18,141 bases of DNA from JALHMQ01 sp037441125 (lineage in GTDB: Bacteria; Pseudomonadota; Gammaproteobacteria; Burkholderiales; Burkholderiaceae_F): assembly GCA_037441125.1 (NCBI GenBank), contig JBBIST010000067.1, positions 1 to 18,141 of the forward strand. Reading direction: 5' to 3'. Below are positions 1 to 6,766 of this stretch, in pieces; the stretch's first letter is position 1; each line of letters starts with the position of its first letter. The notes under the pieces are model-generated. The model did no database searches. It saw only the letters and a list, made by a program, of their open reading frames with translations, and was not told where the DNA came from. A program made the position numbers and the translations under genes.

Positions 1-253
1 CGGCCGCCGGCGCGCGTTGCGCCTGCTGGGCGGCCGCGGTCGCCGCACCCGGCACCGTGAAGCGCTCGTTCGCCGGCGGCGGCGGCAGATCGGGCGGGAC
101 CTCGAGCGGACGCTGCGGCGCGACCGCGCCGTAGTCGATGCGATCGCTGCGGATGCCGAGCGAGGCGCAGCCGCTTGCCAGCAGCGCCGCTGCCAGCAGC
201 GCCAGCAGCCGCGCACTCGAGGCGCGCGCAGGAGTCGGGGTCAAGGCAGTCAT
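1..253 (-). CDS. bamC: Outer-membrane assembly lipoprotein BamC, N-terminal part (cut by window edge)
   Basis: Partial gene: 84 codons are visible and the frame stays open to the left edge. The ATG at 251-253 is preceded by a good Shine-Dalgarno (GAGGAG, 7-nt spacer). The N-terminus is a lipoprotein signal: an Ala/Leu-rich hydrophobic stretch (about residues 14-26) ending in ASGC, so Cys29 would be lipidated. The mature start reads RSDRIDYG followed by PLEVPPDLPPPP, the conserved unstructured N-terminal segment of BamC (NlpB), which in E. coli lies against BamD. BamC is an accessory lipoprotein of the beta-barrel assembly complex at the inner face of the outer membrane. Its position just downstream of dapA matches the classic dapA-bamC (dapX) linkage, separated here by 122 nt. 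The folded C-terminal domains are outside the window, so only the start can be judged. Confidence 0.85.
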   Translation of the reverse strand, partial: MTALTPTPARASSARLLALLAAALLASGCASLGIRSDRIDYGAVAPQRPLEVPPDLPPPPANERFTVPGAATAAAQQAQRAPAA

Positions 254-375
254 GCAACTTCTCCTCGTCCGGCGCCGATCGACGGCACTGGGGGTTTACC
301 GGGGGAACTCGTCGGTGCTCGCCGCAATCGGCCTGCGGCTTCGACCCGGTCGGGGCCGCCGCGTTGCGTCGATCG

Positions 376-1251
376 CTAGAGCACGCCGGATTCGCGCAGC
401 GCCGCTTCGACCGCCGGCTGCGCCGCCGCCGACAGCGGCAGCAGCGGCAGGCGGATGCCGGCGCCGATGCGACCCATCTTCGCCAGCGCCCACTTGATCG
501 GAATCGGGTTGGCCTCGACGAACAGCTTCTGCGCCAGCGGCAACTGCTGGCCATTGAGGCGGCGCGCGGTGGCCAGATCGCCGTCGAGCGCAGCGCGGCA
601 CATGCGGCTCATCAGAGCCGGCGCGACGTTGGCGACCACCGAGATCACGCCGTGGCCGCCAAGCAGCATCAGCGCCAGCGCGCTGTCGTCGTTGCCGCTG
701 TAGACGGCGAACTGCAGCGGCAGCCGGCGCAGCAGGTCGGCGGCGCGCGCGGCGTCGCCGGTGGCGTCCTTCAAGCCGACGATGCCGGGCACCTGCGATA
801 GGCGCACCGTGGTGTCGTTGGCCAGATCGGCCACCGTGCGGCCCGGGACGTTGTACAGGATCACCGGCAGACCGCAGGTCTCGGCCACCGTGCGGAAGTG
901 CCGGTACAGCCCCTCCTGGGTCGGCTTGTTGTAGTAGGGCACGACCTGGAGCGTGGCGGCGGCGCCGACCTGCCGGGCGTAGTGCGTGAGCTCGATCGCC
1001 TCGCGCGTCGAGTTGCCGCCGGTGCCGGCGATCACCGGCACGCGACCGCGCGCGGCCTCGACCGCGGTCTTCACCAGCAGGCAGTGCTCGTCGTGATCGA
1101 CGGTCGGCGACTCGCCGGTAGTGCCGACGGCGACGATGCCGTTCGTGCCCTGCTCGATCTGCCAGTCGATCAGGCGCCGATAGGCGTCGAGATCGAGCGT
1201 GCCGTCCTCGTGCATCGGCGTGACGACAGCAACCAGACTGCCGGTGATCAT
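376..1251 (-). CDS. dapA: 4-hydroxy-tetrahydrodipicolinate synthase DapA
   Basis: Condenses pyruvate with L-aspartate-4-semialdehyde in the first committed step of the diaminopimelate/lysine pathway; a cytosolic homotetramer in this family. The 291-aa product has the normal length and carries the expected active-site set at the E. coli-like positions: GTTGES with Thr44 and Thr45, Tyr133 in YNVPGRT, Arg138, and the Schiff-base Lys161 in GLKDATGD. The ATG at 1249-1251 is chosen because it gives the canonical MITGSLVAVVTPM start. The frame stays open upstream to about 1299, but that extension would be non-homologous. bamC follows in the same direction and a methyltransferase gene precedes it by 83 nt, so the three may be co-transcribed. 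Nothing in the sequence looks damaged. Confidence 0.97.
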   Translation of the reverse strand: MITGSLVAVVTPMHEDGTLDLDAYRRLIDWQIEQGTNGIVAVGTTGESPTVDHDEHCLLVKTAVEAARGRVPVIAGTGGNSTREAIELTHYARQVGAAATLQVVPYYNKPTQEGLYRHFRTVAETCGLPVILYNVPGRTVADLANDTTVRLSQVPGIVGLKDATGDAARAADLLRRLPLQFAVYSGNDDSALALMLLGGHGVISVVANVAPALMSRMCRAALDGDLATARRLNGQQLPLAQKLFVEANPIPIKWALAKMGRIGAGIRLPLLPLSAAAQPAVEAALRESGVL

Positions 1252-1334
1252 CTCGTGTCCCAGAGCCGCAAACAGGCGCTGGATTCTACCCGCGGCCACC
1301 GGCGCGGCCGCGCTCGGCTGCCGCTACTGCCGGC

Positions 1335-1883
1335 TCAGTCGCGGCCCGGATCCAGAGCCAGATCGCCGAGCGCGACCGGGCCGGCGCGGGCGCAGATGCG
1401 CTGCACGCGCGCCGGCCGCGGCTGCGCTTGCACGCCATCTTCGTAGGCAAGCACGTGCAGGCCGCTGCACGCCTGCAGCAGCTCGCCCGGCACGAGCAGG
1501 AAGTCCGGATTCGACGGCCGGCCATAGGCTTCGTTGCCCTGGGCGAAGGTCTCGTAGATCAGCACGCCGCGCGGCGCCAGCGCCGAGCGCAGCGCCGCGA
1601 ATAGCGGCCGGTGCAGGTAGTTGACCACGACCACCGCATCGAACTGCCGCCCGCCGTAGGGCCAGGCCTCGCGCTCGAGGTCGGCGGCGAGAAACGAGAC
1701 GTTGCCGAGGTCTGCCAGCGCCGGCGCCGGATCGCGGTCGACCGCAGCGACGATCGCGCCGCGCGCCGCGAACAGGCGAGCGTGCCGGCCGCCGCCGCAG
1801 GCGACGTCGAGCACGCGCGCACCGGGGCCGACCAGCGGCGCCCAGCGACGGACCCAGGATGACGGTGCGTCGACTTCGTGCAT
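1335..1883 (-). CDS. Class I SAM-dependent methyltransferase, substrate unknown
   Basis: A 182-aa Rossmann-fold methyltransferase. Motif I is VLDVACGGGRH (residues 24-34), the acidic residue closing strand 2 is Asp49 (AAVDRD), and Asp68 lies in LAADLE. NYLHRPLF (88-95) occupies the motif-IV position and GVLIYETF (106-113) forms strand 5. The overall pattern resembles small TehB/Methyltransf-type proteins common in betaproteobacteria, including the segment GRPSNPDFLLVPGELL. The substrate cannot be read from the sequence. The ATG at 1881-1883 is preferred; an in-frame TTG at 1946 would add 21 poorly structured residues. No strong Shine-Dalgarno precedes the ATG. It lies upstream of dapA on the same strand and diverges from the NAD(P)-binding gene at 1972. 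Confidence 0.85.
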   Translation of the reverse strand: MHEVDAPSSWVRRWAPLVGPGARVLDVACGGGRHARLFAARGAIVAAVDRDPAPALADLGNVSFLAADLEREAWPYGGRQFDAVVVVNYLHRPLFAALRSALAPRGVLIYETFAQGNEAYGRPSNPDFLLVPGELLQACSGLHVLAYEDGVQAQPRPARVQRICARAGPVALGDLALDPGRD

Positions 1884-1971
1884 CGGCGGCGCGCGCCGAA
1901 CGGCTTCGCCGGCGCGCGGCGTCAGTCTACGGGCGGCGGCGCGCAACGTCGGCGCACCGCTACAGTGCCGT

Positions 1972-2679
1972 ATGGCGCCACGCGACGACAGACACGGCCG
2001 GCGCGCGCTGCTCGCCGGAGCGAGCGGTCTGGTCGGCCGCGCCCTGCTGGCGCGCCTGCTCGCCGACGAGCGCTACTCGCAGGTGCACGTGCTGCTGCGC
2101 CGGGCGCTGGCACTGCCGGCGCATTCGCGACAGGTCGTGCACCGGGTCGACTTCGACCGCCTGTCGAGCCTGCCCGCGGTCGACGACGTGTACATCGCGC
2201 TCGGCAGCACGATCCGCGAGGCCGGCTCGCGCGCGGCGTTTCGCCGGGTCGACTTCGAGGCCGTGCTCGCCACCGCGCGCGCGGCGCGGGCGGCGGGGGC
2301 AAGCCGACTGCTCGTGGTCTCCGCGCTCGGCGCCGATCCGACCTCGCGCGTCTTCTACAACCGGGTCAAGGGCGAGATGGAAGTCGCCGTAGCCGCGCTC
2401 GGCTACGCCAGCGTCGTCATCGCGCGTCCTTCGCTGCTGCTCGGCGACCGCGCCGCGCTCGGTCAGAGGCCGCGGCCGGGCGAGCGCTTGGCGCAGCGAC
2501 TGCTCGGTCCGCTGGCCGCGCTGCTGCCGCGGTCGCTGCGGCCGATCGCCGCCGACGCAGTCGCGCGCGCGCTGCACGAGGCAGCCTGGCGGCCTTCGCG
2601 GGGCCTGCTCGTGCTGCCATCGGCGCAGATGCAGGTGCCGCACCGAGGCGGCTTTGCCCGTCAGTCGCCGGGCGACTGA
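1972..2679 (+). CDS. NAD(P)-binding Rossmann protein of the atypical SDR / TIP30 (HTATIP2)-like group
   Basis: A 235-aa protein beginning with a dinucleotide-binding motif, GASGLVG (residues 16-22). It then has an ALGSTIREAGS-A-FRRVD segment, VSALGAD (116-122), and a YNRVK motif (Tyr129, Lys133) at the position of the short-chain dehydrogenase YxxxK catalytic pair. This combination is typical of bacterial HTATIP2-like or NAD-dependent epimerase/dehydratase-annotated oxidoreductases; no substrate is established for most of them. The start is the ATG at 1972, just ahead of the Rossmann strand. The frame is open further upstream, but only antisense to the methyltransferase. No Shine-Dalgarno is visible; TACAGT lies 5 nt upstream of the ATG. 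It is one of only two plus-strand genes here and ends 5 nt from the convergent copD stop. Confidence 0.85.
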   Translation: MAPRDDRHGRRALLAGASGLVGRALLARLLADERYSQVHVLLRRALALPAHSRQVVHRVDFDRLSSLPAVDDVYIALGSTIREAGSRAAFRRVDFEAVLATARAARAAGASRLLVVSALGADPTSRVFYNRVKGEMEVAVAALGYASVVIARPSLLLGDRAALGQRPRPGERLAQRLLGPLAALLPRSLRPIAADAVARALHEAAWRPSRGLLVLPSAQMQVPHRGGFARQSPGD

Positions 2680-2689
2680 CGCCGTCAGT
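2675..2689. repeat. 6-bp inverted repeat spanning two convergent stop codons
   Basis: ACTGAC-GCC-GTCAGT: the left arm contains the TGA stop of the NAD(P)-binding protein gene and the right arm contains the stop of copD on the other strand. It could form a small hairpin in both transcripts. No T-tract follows on either side, so its value as a terminator is doubtful. Confidence 0.4.
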
Positions 2690-3578
2690 GCGCCAACCGG
2701 TGCCCGGCATCGAGCGGGTGAATCGAGACCATCTCGGCCGCCGCCCAGAACACCGCGAGCGCAACCAGCGCCTCGATGCGGATCGAGACGGCGAGCCGGC
2801 GGTTCGCGCCGGGCTGGCCGCGCGCGAACGACGGCAACAGCGCCCAGGCGTGGCGCAGCGCGAGCGCGAGCATCGCCAGCACCAGGGCCAGCTTGACCGC
2901 CAGCGCCCAGCCATACGCGGTGGTGAACAGCAGGTCGGCACGCCGCACCAGCAGCACCGCGAGCAAGGCCCCGGTCGCAAGCACCACCATTACGACCCCG
3001 CGCGCCAGCCGCGACCAGTCGGCGATCAGCGCCGCCGCCTGGGGTCGGCCGCGTGCCGCCACGCGCGCCAGCGGCAACAGCGAGCCGACCCAGAACGACA
3101 GCGCCAGCAGGTGCACGACGACCAGCGCCGCCAGTGCCAGCCGCGGCTGGTACAGCGTCGTGTGCCCCATCGCCGCGTACGACGCCGCGACCGCCAGCGC
3201 GCCGGCCACCGCCAGGTAGGGGGCGACGCGCCAGCGCGTGGCGAGCAGTGCGATCAGCAGCAGACCGGCAAGACGGATCCAGAAGGCGTCGCCGACGCGG
3301 CTGTCCATCATCGCCGACCAGGCACGAGGATCGAACACACCGGCCACGCCGTCGCCGAGCACACCGGCGCGCACCACCAGCGCCAGCAACGACAGCGCGA
3401 TCGCCGCCGCTGCCGCCGCCAGCGCCAGCCGGCGCAGCCAGGCCGCGTCGCCCGCCTCGACGCGGTGACCGTAGCCGGCGTAGAACAGCGCCAGGCCGGC
3501 GGCGCCGAGACTGGTTGCGTAGTAGCCGGCGCGCACCGGCACTGCGGCGGCATCCCACGCCGACGCATCGGGCTGCAT
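2685..3578 (-). CDS. copD: Copper resistance D family membrane protein CopD
   Basis: A 297-aa polytopic inner-membrane protein. Hydrophobic segments recur through the whole length (for example about residues 18-34, 44-71, 97-113, 119-137, 147-167, 187-206, 213-233 and 265-281), matching the roughly eight-helix CopD/PcoD family. GHTTLYQPRLALAALVVVHLLALSFWVGSL is the conserved core region (written in parts: GHTTLYQ, then HLLALSFWVGSL), with histidines suited to copper handling. The family works with CopC in copper uptake or tolerance across the inner membrane. The ATG at 3576-3578 is 11 nt after the copC stop; a start at 3656 would overlap copC widely and lacks homology. It is probably co-transcribed with copC. 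No CopA/CopB or copper-responsive regulator is in the window. Confidence 0.85.
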   Translation of the reverse strand: MQPDASAWDAAAVPVRAGYYATSLGAAGLALFYAGYGHRVEAGDAAWLRRLALAAAAAAIALSLLALVVRAGVLGDGVAGVFDPRAWSAMMDSRVGDAFWIRLAGLLLIALLATRWRVAPYLAVAGALAVAASYAAMGHTTLYQPRLALAALVVVHLLALSFWVGSLLPLARVAARGRPQAAALIADWSRLARGVVMVVLATGALLAVLLVRRADLLFTTAYGWALAVKLALVLAMLALALRHAWALLPSFARGQPGANRRLAVSIRIEALVALAVFWAAAEMVSIHPLDAGHRLAH

Positions 3579-3589
3579 CAACTCGAGGA

Positions 3590-3955
3590 TCAAGGCTGCA
3601 CGCTGAACCGTACCGTGCCGCGCACCGGGTGGCCGTCGGCAGAGATCGCGCGCCACTCGAGGCGCCAGTCTCCTGGCGCCAGGGGCGGTGCGACCAGTCG
3701 CTCGAGCGCGCGCGGCGTGGTGTCGGCCGGCAGCGCCACGCGGCTGCGGCTGCCGGCAGAGTCAACCAGCGCCAACGCGGTCAGTTGCACCGGTTCGTTG
3801 AAGCGCAGCTCGATCGCGGCCGGCGCCGTCGTCAACCGCTCGCCATCGGCCGGCTGCGACGCGACCAGTCGCGAGTGCGCGCCCGCCGTGGGCAAGCTCG
3901 ACGCCAGCGCCGCCGCCAGCGCCAGGCGCAGTGCGAGCCGCCGGCCGGCGATCAC
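3590..3955 (-). CDS. copC: Periplasmic copper-binding protein CopC
   Basis: A 121-aa secreted protein with a signal peptide (residues 1-26, ending TAGA) followed by HSRLVASQPADGERL, the canonical mature CopC start in which the new N-terminal His (His27) is a Cu(II) ligand. The C-terminal SADGHPVRGTVRFSV supplies the other expected ligands, Asp107 and His109. The Met-rich Cu(I) site of plasmid-borne CopC is absent, consistent with the Cu(II)-only type. The start codon is GTG (3953-3955), preceded by GAGG with a 6-nt spacer; no in-frame ATG serves. copD follows after 11 nt. A 46-codon frame upstream ends in a 4-nt GTGA overlap with this start. Its role in uptake versus resistance cannot be decided from sequence. 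Confidence 0.88.
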   Translation of the reverse strand: MIAGRRLALRLALAAALASSLPTAGAHSRLVASQPADGERLTTAPAAIELRFNEPVQLTALALVDSAGSRSRVALPADTTPRALERLVAPPLAPGDWRLEWRAISADGHPVRGTVRFSVQP

Positions 3956-4092
3956 GCCAGCCTCGCGCGCGCGATCGTGCGCACGCGCTCAACCCGGTTG
4001 CGGCCGGCCTCGTCGCTGTCGCCGGCGAATGCAACGACGGCGTCAGAGGATGCGCCGGCAGCCGAACCCCGCGACGGCCGTTGAAGCGACAT
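3952..4092 (-). CDS. Possible 46-residue small ORF overlapping the copC start
   Basis: A short frame with an ATG at 4090-4092 whose TGA stop shares a 4-nt GTGA overlap with the copC GTG start, a geometry that often reflects translational coupling. The product is polar (starts MSLQRPSRGS) and contains EAGRNRVERV. GRNRV resembles the end of GGDEF domains, but the residues before it do not match that family. There is no clear Shine-Dalgarno. It may be a leader peptide, a decayed gene end, or simply chance in GC-rich DNA. Confidence 0.2.
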   Translation of the reverse strand: MSLQRPSRGSAAGASSDAVVAFAGDSDEAGRNRVERVRTIARARLA

Positions 4093-4166
4093 GCCGGCGC
4101 GCCGGCGCGGCAGAGCCGCCGGTGCCAAGTATCGGGTCCGACACGGAAACAAGTGCAGCGTGGGTT

Positions 4167-4242
4167 TGGGGTGGCTGACGGGATTCGAACCCGCAACAAC
4201 CGGAATCACAATCCGGGACTCTACCGTTGAGCTACAGCCACC
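4167..4242 (-). tRNA. tRNA-His (GTG)
   Basis: The minus strand folds as a full cloverleaf: acceptor GTGGCTG/CAGCCAC, D arm with TAGCTC, anticodon loop TTGTGAT (anticodon GTG), T loop TTCGAAT. The extra 5' G (G-1 at 4242) faces C73 at 4170, the hallmark identity pair of tRNA-His. The 3' CCA is encoded at 4167-4169. It is the last of three tRNA genes in the cluster, 13 nt after tRNA-Arg. Confidence 0.97.
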
Positions 4243-4255
4243 ACTGCGAGACTTC

Positions 4256-4332
4256 TGGCCTGCCCGACTGGATTCGAACCAGTGACCCTCAGCTTAGAAG
4301 GCTGATGCTCTGTCCAACTGAGCTACGGGCAG
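4256..4332 (-). tRNA. tRNA-Arg (TCT)
   Basis: Cloverleaf on the minus strand with anticodon loop CTTCTAA (anticodon TCT), anticodon stem TCAGC/GCTGA and T stem ACTGG/CCAGT. The acceptor stem is CTGCCCG/CGGGCAG, counted back from the invariant T8, so the first pair is C1:G72, with G73 and an encoded CCA (4256-4258). It reads AGA codons, which are rare in such GC-rich DNA. It is co-transcribed with tRNA-Pro and tRNA-His, judging from direction and spacing. Confidence 0.96.
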
Positions 4333-4437
4333 CGTGGCGGTCCATGTCGTGATCATGAACCTTCCGATCCGATCCGGGCGAAGCCGACTTGCTTTCGAGA
4401 CTTCCGCCAGCCGCCCGGCGGCGACTGCCGAGAAGGC

Positions 4438-4514
<77 letters not shown>

Positions 4515-4525
4515 AAAGGCGGCGA

Positions 4526-4554
4526 ATGATACGCAAGCGATCCGGGGGCGGCAA
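4526..4554 (-). promoter_or_regulatory. Sigma70-type promoter for the tRNA cluster
   Basis: On the minus strand TTGCCG (4554-4549) and TATCAT (4531-4526) are separated by exactly 17 nt and lie 11 nt upstream of the tRNA-Pro 5' end. The sequence after the -10 (TCGCCGCC) is GC-rich, as in stable-RNA promoters subject to stringent control. The match is by eye; spacing and position make it convincing. Confidence 0.65.
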
Positions 4555-4585
4555 TTCGCGGTCTTCCGCCGCGCGCCGCCGCGGT

Positions 4586-4600
4586 GCGTCGGGCCGACGC
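4586..4600 (-). repeat. Small hairpin directly after phoR
   Basis: GCGTCG-GCC-CGACGC on the minus strand, starting one base past the phoR stop codon. It is a 6-bp perfect stem without a T-tract. It could be the 3' end structure of the pst-pho transcript, but intrinsic termination is not supported. Confidence 0.35.
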
Positions 4601-4601
4601 C

Positions 4602-5948
4602 TCAGGCCGCCTGCGCCACCTTGCGACCCGCGGCCGGCAGCAGCCGCGCGCGCGGCAACCAGGCGCTGAAGGTGCTGCCGACGCCCGGCGTGGAGGCGAT
4701 GTCGAGGCGGCCTTCGTGGCGCAGCAGCACGTGCTTGACGATCGCCAGGCCAAGACCGGTGCCGCCGGTTTCGCGCGATCGGCTCTTGTCGACGCGGTAG
4801 AAGCGCTCGGTCAGCCGCGGGATGTGCTCGGGCGCAACGCCGATGCCGGTGTCCTCGACGCCAACCACGGCGCCGTTGTCGGCGAGCCTCCAGGTCAGGC
4901 GAATGCTGCCTCCGGCCGGCGTGTAGCGGATCGCATTCGACACCAGGTTGCCGACGGCGCTGCGCAGCTCGTCGCGGCAGCCGCGTACGTGGGCGGCGTC
5001 GCAGGCGACGCTGATCCGATGGCGGCCGGCCGAAAGCGCGCGCGCATCGTCGGCGACTTCGTGCAGCAGCGCCGGCATGTCGACGTCCTCCTCGACCGGA
5101 GAGTCTTCCTGCGACTCCAGGCGCGACAGCATCAGCAGATCCTCGATCAGCCGGTTCATGCGCCCGGCCTGCTCGTGCATCAACTGCAGGTGCCGGCGCC
5201 GTTGCTCGTCGAGCGGCAGGTCGGAGTCGAGCAGGGTCTCGAGGAAGCCGTTGACGACGGTGAGCGGAGTGCGCAGTTCGTGCGAGACGTTGGCGACGAA
5301 GTCGCGCCGCATCGCGTCCACGCGTTCGGTCTGCGTCACGTCGCGCGTGATCACGATCGACCGCGCCGGCTCGAACTCGATCACCGTCACGCTCAGCGCC
5401 AGTCCCGGGCGCGCCAGCGGCCGGAACACCAGCGGCTCGGCGAAACGGCCCGAGGTCATGAAGGCGACGAAGGCGGGATCGCGCACCAGGTTGGTCAGGC
5501 GCAGGCCCTGGTCGGCCCTGAGCGAGATCCCCAGGTGGTGCTCGGCCTCCGGGTTGCACCACTCGATCTGCAGCGCCGCGTCGACCAGCAGGATCCCTTC
5601 GGGCAGGGCGCTGATCGTGCGCCGGAAGCGTTCCTCGTTGTCGACCAGCCGGCGCTCGGAGATCTCGCTCGCGCGGCGCGACTTGTACAGGCGCGTGAAC
5701 ACTTCGCCCCAGGCGCCGAAGCCCTCGGGGACCGTGTCCAGACGGGGATCGTCGAGCCAGACGCCGAGCAGGCTCAGGTAGACGAGATGGACGAACAGCA
5801 GCAGCGCCATCGCCGCAACGGCGAAGATCAGAGCCGCGACCGGGCCGAAGATCAGGCCGATCGCGAGTGCAACCGCGCCCAGGACCGCGAGACGAATCGC
5901 CGCCGGCAGGATCACCTGCATCTGCAAGTGAAGCTTGTCGGCGGCCAT
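4602..5948 (-). CDS. phoR: Phosphate regulon sensor histidine kinase PhoR
   Basis: Membrane sensor kinase that phosphorylates PhoB under phosphate limitation and dephosphorylates it when phosphate is ample. The 448-aa product has two adjacent hydrophobic segments near the N-terminus (about 12-34 and 36-60) with almost no periplasmic loop, as expected for PhoR. A linker and PAS-like domain follow (about 105-200). The H box is FVANVSHELRTPLT with His223. The ATP-binding domain carries the N box around Asn334-Asn338, G1 DTGIG (366-370), the F box ERFYRVD (381-387) and G2 GGTGLG (395-400). It is the last gene of the run, 37 nt after phoB. Signals are thought to come through PhoU and the Pst transporter rather than a ligand bound outside. 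Confidence 0.96.
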   Translation of the reverse strand: MAADKLHLQMQVILPAAIRLAVLGAVALAIGLIFGPVAALIFAVAAMALLLFVHLVYLSLLGVWLDDPRLDTVPEGFGAWGEVFTRLYKSRRASEISERRLVDNEERFRRTISALPEGILLVDAALQIEWCNPEAEHHLGISLRADQGLRLTNLVRDPAFVAFMTSGRFAEPLVFRPLARPGLALSVTVIEFEPARSIVITRDVTQTERVDAMRRDFVANVSHELRTPLTVVNGFLETLLDSDLPLDEQRRRHLQLMHEQAGRMNRLIEDLLMLSRLESQEDSPVEEDVDMPALLHEVADDARALSAGRHRISVACDAAHVRGCRDELRSAVGNLVSNAIRYTPAGGSIRLTWRLADNGAVVGVEDTGIGVAPEHIPRLTERFYRVDKSRSRETGGTGLGLAIVKHVLLRHEGRLDIASTPGVGSTFSAWLPRARLLPAAGRKVAQAA

Positions 5949-5985
5949 GGCGATCAGTCTAGCGGCCGGCCGCAGCGCGCGAAGC

Positions 5986-6681
5986 TCAGGCGTCTTCGCG
6001 CATTGACAGCCGGTAGCCGAGACCGCGCACGGTCTGGATCAGCCCCTGCGCGCCGGCCGGCGCCAGTGCCTTGCGCAGGCGCAGCACGTGTACGTCGACG
6101 GTGCGCTCCTCGATGAACACGTGGTCGCCCCAGACGCCGTCGAGCAGTTGCGCGCGCGAGAACACGCGGTCCGGCTGGCCGAGCATGAACTTCAGCAGCT
6201 TGAATTCGGCCAGACCCATTTTGACCGGCCGATCGTCGACCCGTACCTCGTGCTTGACCGGATCGATCGCGAGCGAGCCGTAGGTCAGAGTCTCGCCCGA
6301 ATGCTGCGGCGCGCGCCGGCGGAACACGGCGCGTACGCGCGACACCAGTTCGCGCGGCGAGAAGGGCTTGACCACGTAGTCGTCGGCACCGGCGTCCAGC
6401 CCGGCGATGCGGTCGGTCTCGGCGCTCTTGGCGGTGAGCATGATCACCGGCAGCGCCCGCGTGCGTTCCTGCGCCCGCAGGTCGCGCAGCAGGTCGATGC
6501 CGCCGCGATCGGGCAGCATCCAGTCCAGGATCACCAGGTCGGGCAGCTCCGAGCGGATCGCCTCCTGCGCCGCGCCGACCGACTCGGCGCGCCGCACCTT
6601 GAAGCCGCTGCTGGCGCAACTGAACGACACCAGCTCCTGGATCGCCGGTTCGTCCTCGACCACCAGAATCGAAGCGCTCAT
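5986..6681 (-). CDS. phoB: Phosphate regulon response regulator PhoB
   Basis: OmpR/PhoB-type transcription factor of 231 aa. The receiver domain (about 1-120) has acidic Glu9/Asp10, phosphoacceptor Asp53 (LDWMLPD), Thr83 (MLTAK) and Lys105 (VKPF). The C-terminal winged helix (about 130-228) contains FKLLKFML, FSRAQLLDGVWG and RTVDVHVLRLRKAL, leading into TVRGLGYRL, which are diagnostic of PhoB. The ATG at 6679-6681 follows GGGGA. The 85-nt gap after phoU shows no Pho box, so expression probably depends on read-through from the pst promoter, where PhoB itself is expected to bind. phoR follows at once. Confidence 0.96.
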   Translation of the reverse strand: MSASILVVEDEPAIQELVSFSCASSGFKVRRAESVGAAQEAIRSELPDLVILDWMLPDRGGIDLLRDLRAQERTRALPVIMLTAKSAETDRIAGLDAGADDYVVKPFSPRELVSRVRAVFRRRAPQHSGETLTYGSLAIDPVKHEVRVDDRPVKMGLAEFKLLKFMLGQPDRVFSRAQLLDGVWGDHVFIEERTVDVHVLRLRKALAPAGAQGLIQTVRGLGYRLSMREDA

Positions 6682-6766
6682 CGCTGTCCCCGTTGATCGC
6701 GTGCGCCCGGCAACCGAGCGGGCACGGCCTGCGGCCGGCTGCGGTCGCGGCGCGGTCGGTTTCGAT

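Noticed and set aside
4010..4060. Remnant of a GGDEF domain, suggested by the GRNRV sequence upstream of copC
   Set aside because: Only five residues match. The preceding ALYxAK-type helix is absent and no GGDEF motif occurs nearby.
1878..4178. A 766-codon plus-strand open frame
   Set aside because: It is a low-complexity Arg/Ala/Gly/Gln frame crossing the NAD(P)-binding gene in another frame and running antisense to copD and copC. It results from high GC content with few stop codons. The overlapped genes have clear family motifs.
4333..4437. Attachment site or integrated element next to the tRNA genes
   Set aside because: The tRNA genes are intact, no repeat of a tRNA 3' end is seen nearby, and no integrase or mobile gene is in the window.
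4584..6116. A 510-codon plus-strand open frame over phoR, and similar long antisense frames over dapA, pstA, pstS, glmM and ftsH
   Set aside because: Each lies opposite a well-recognised gene and has His/Asp/Arg/Gln-rich composition typical of antisense frames in GC-rich DNA, with no domain motif.
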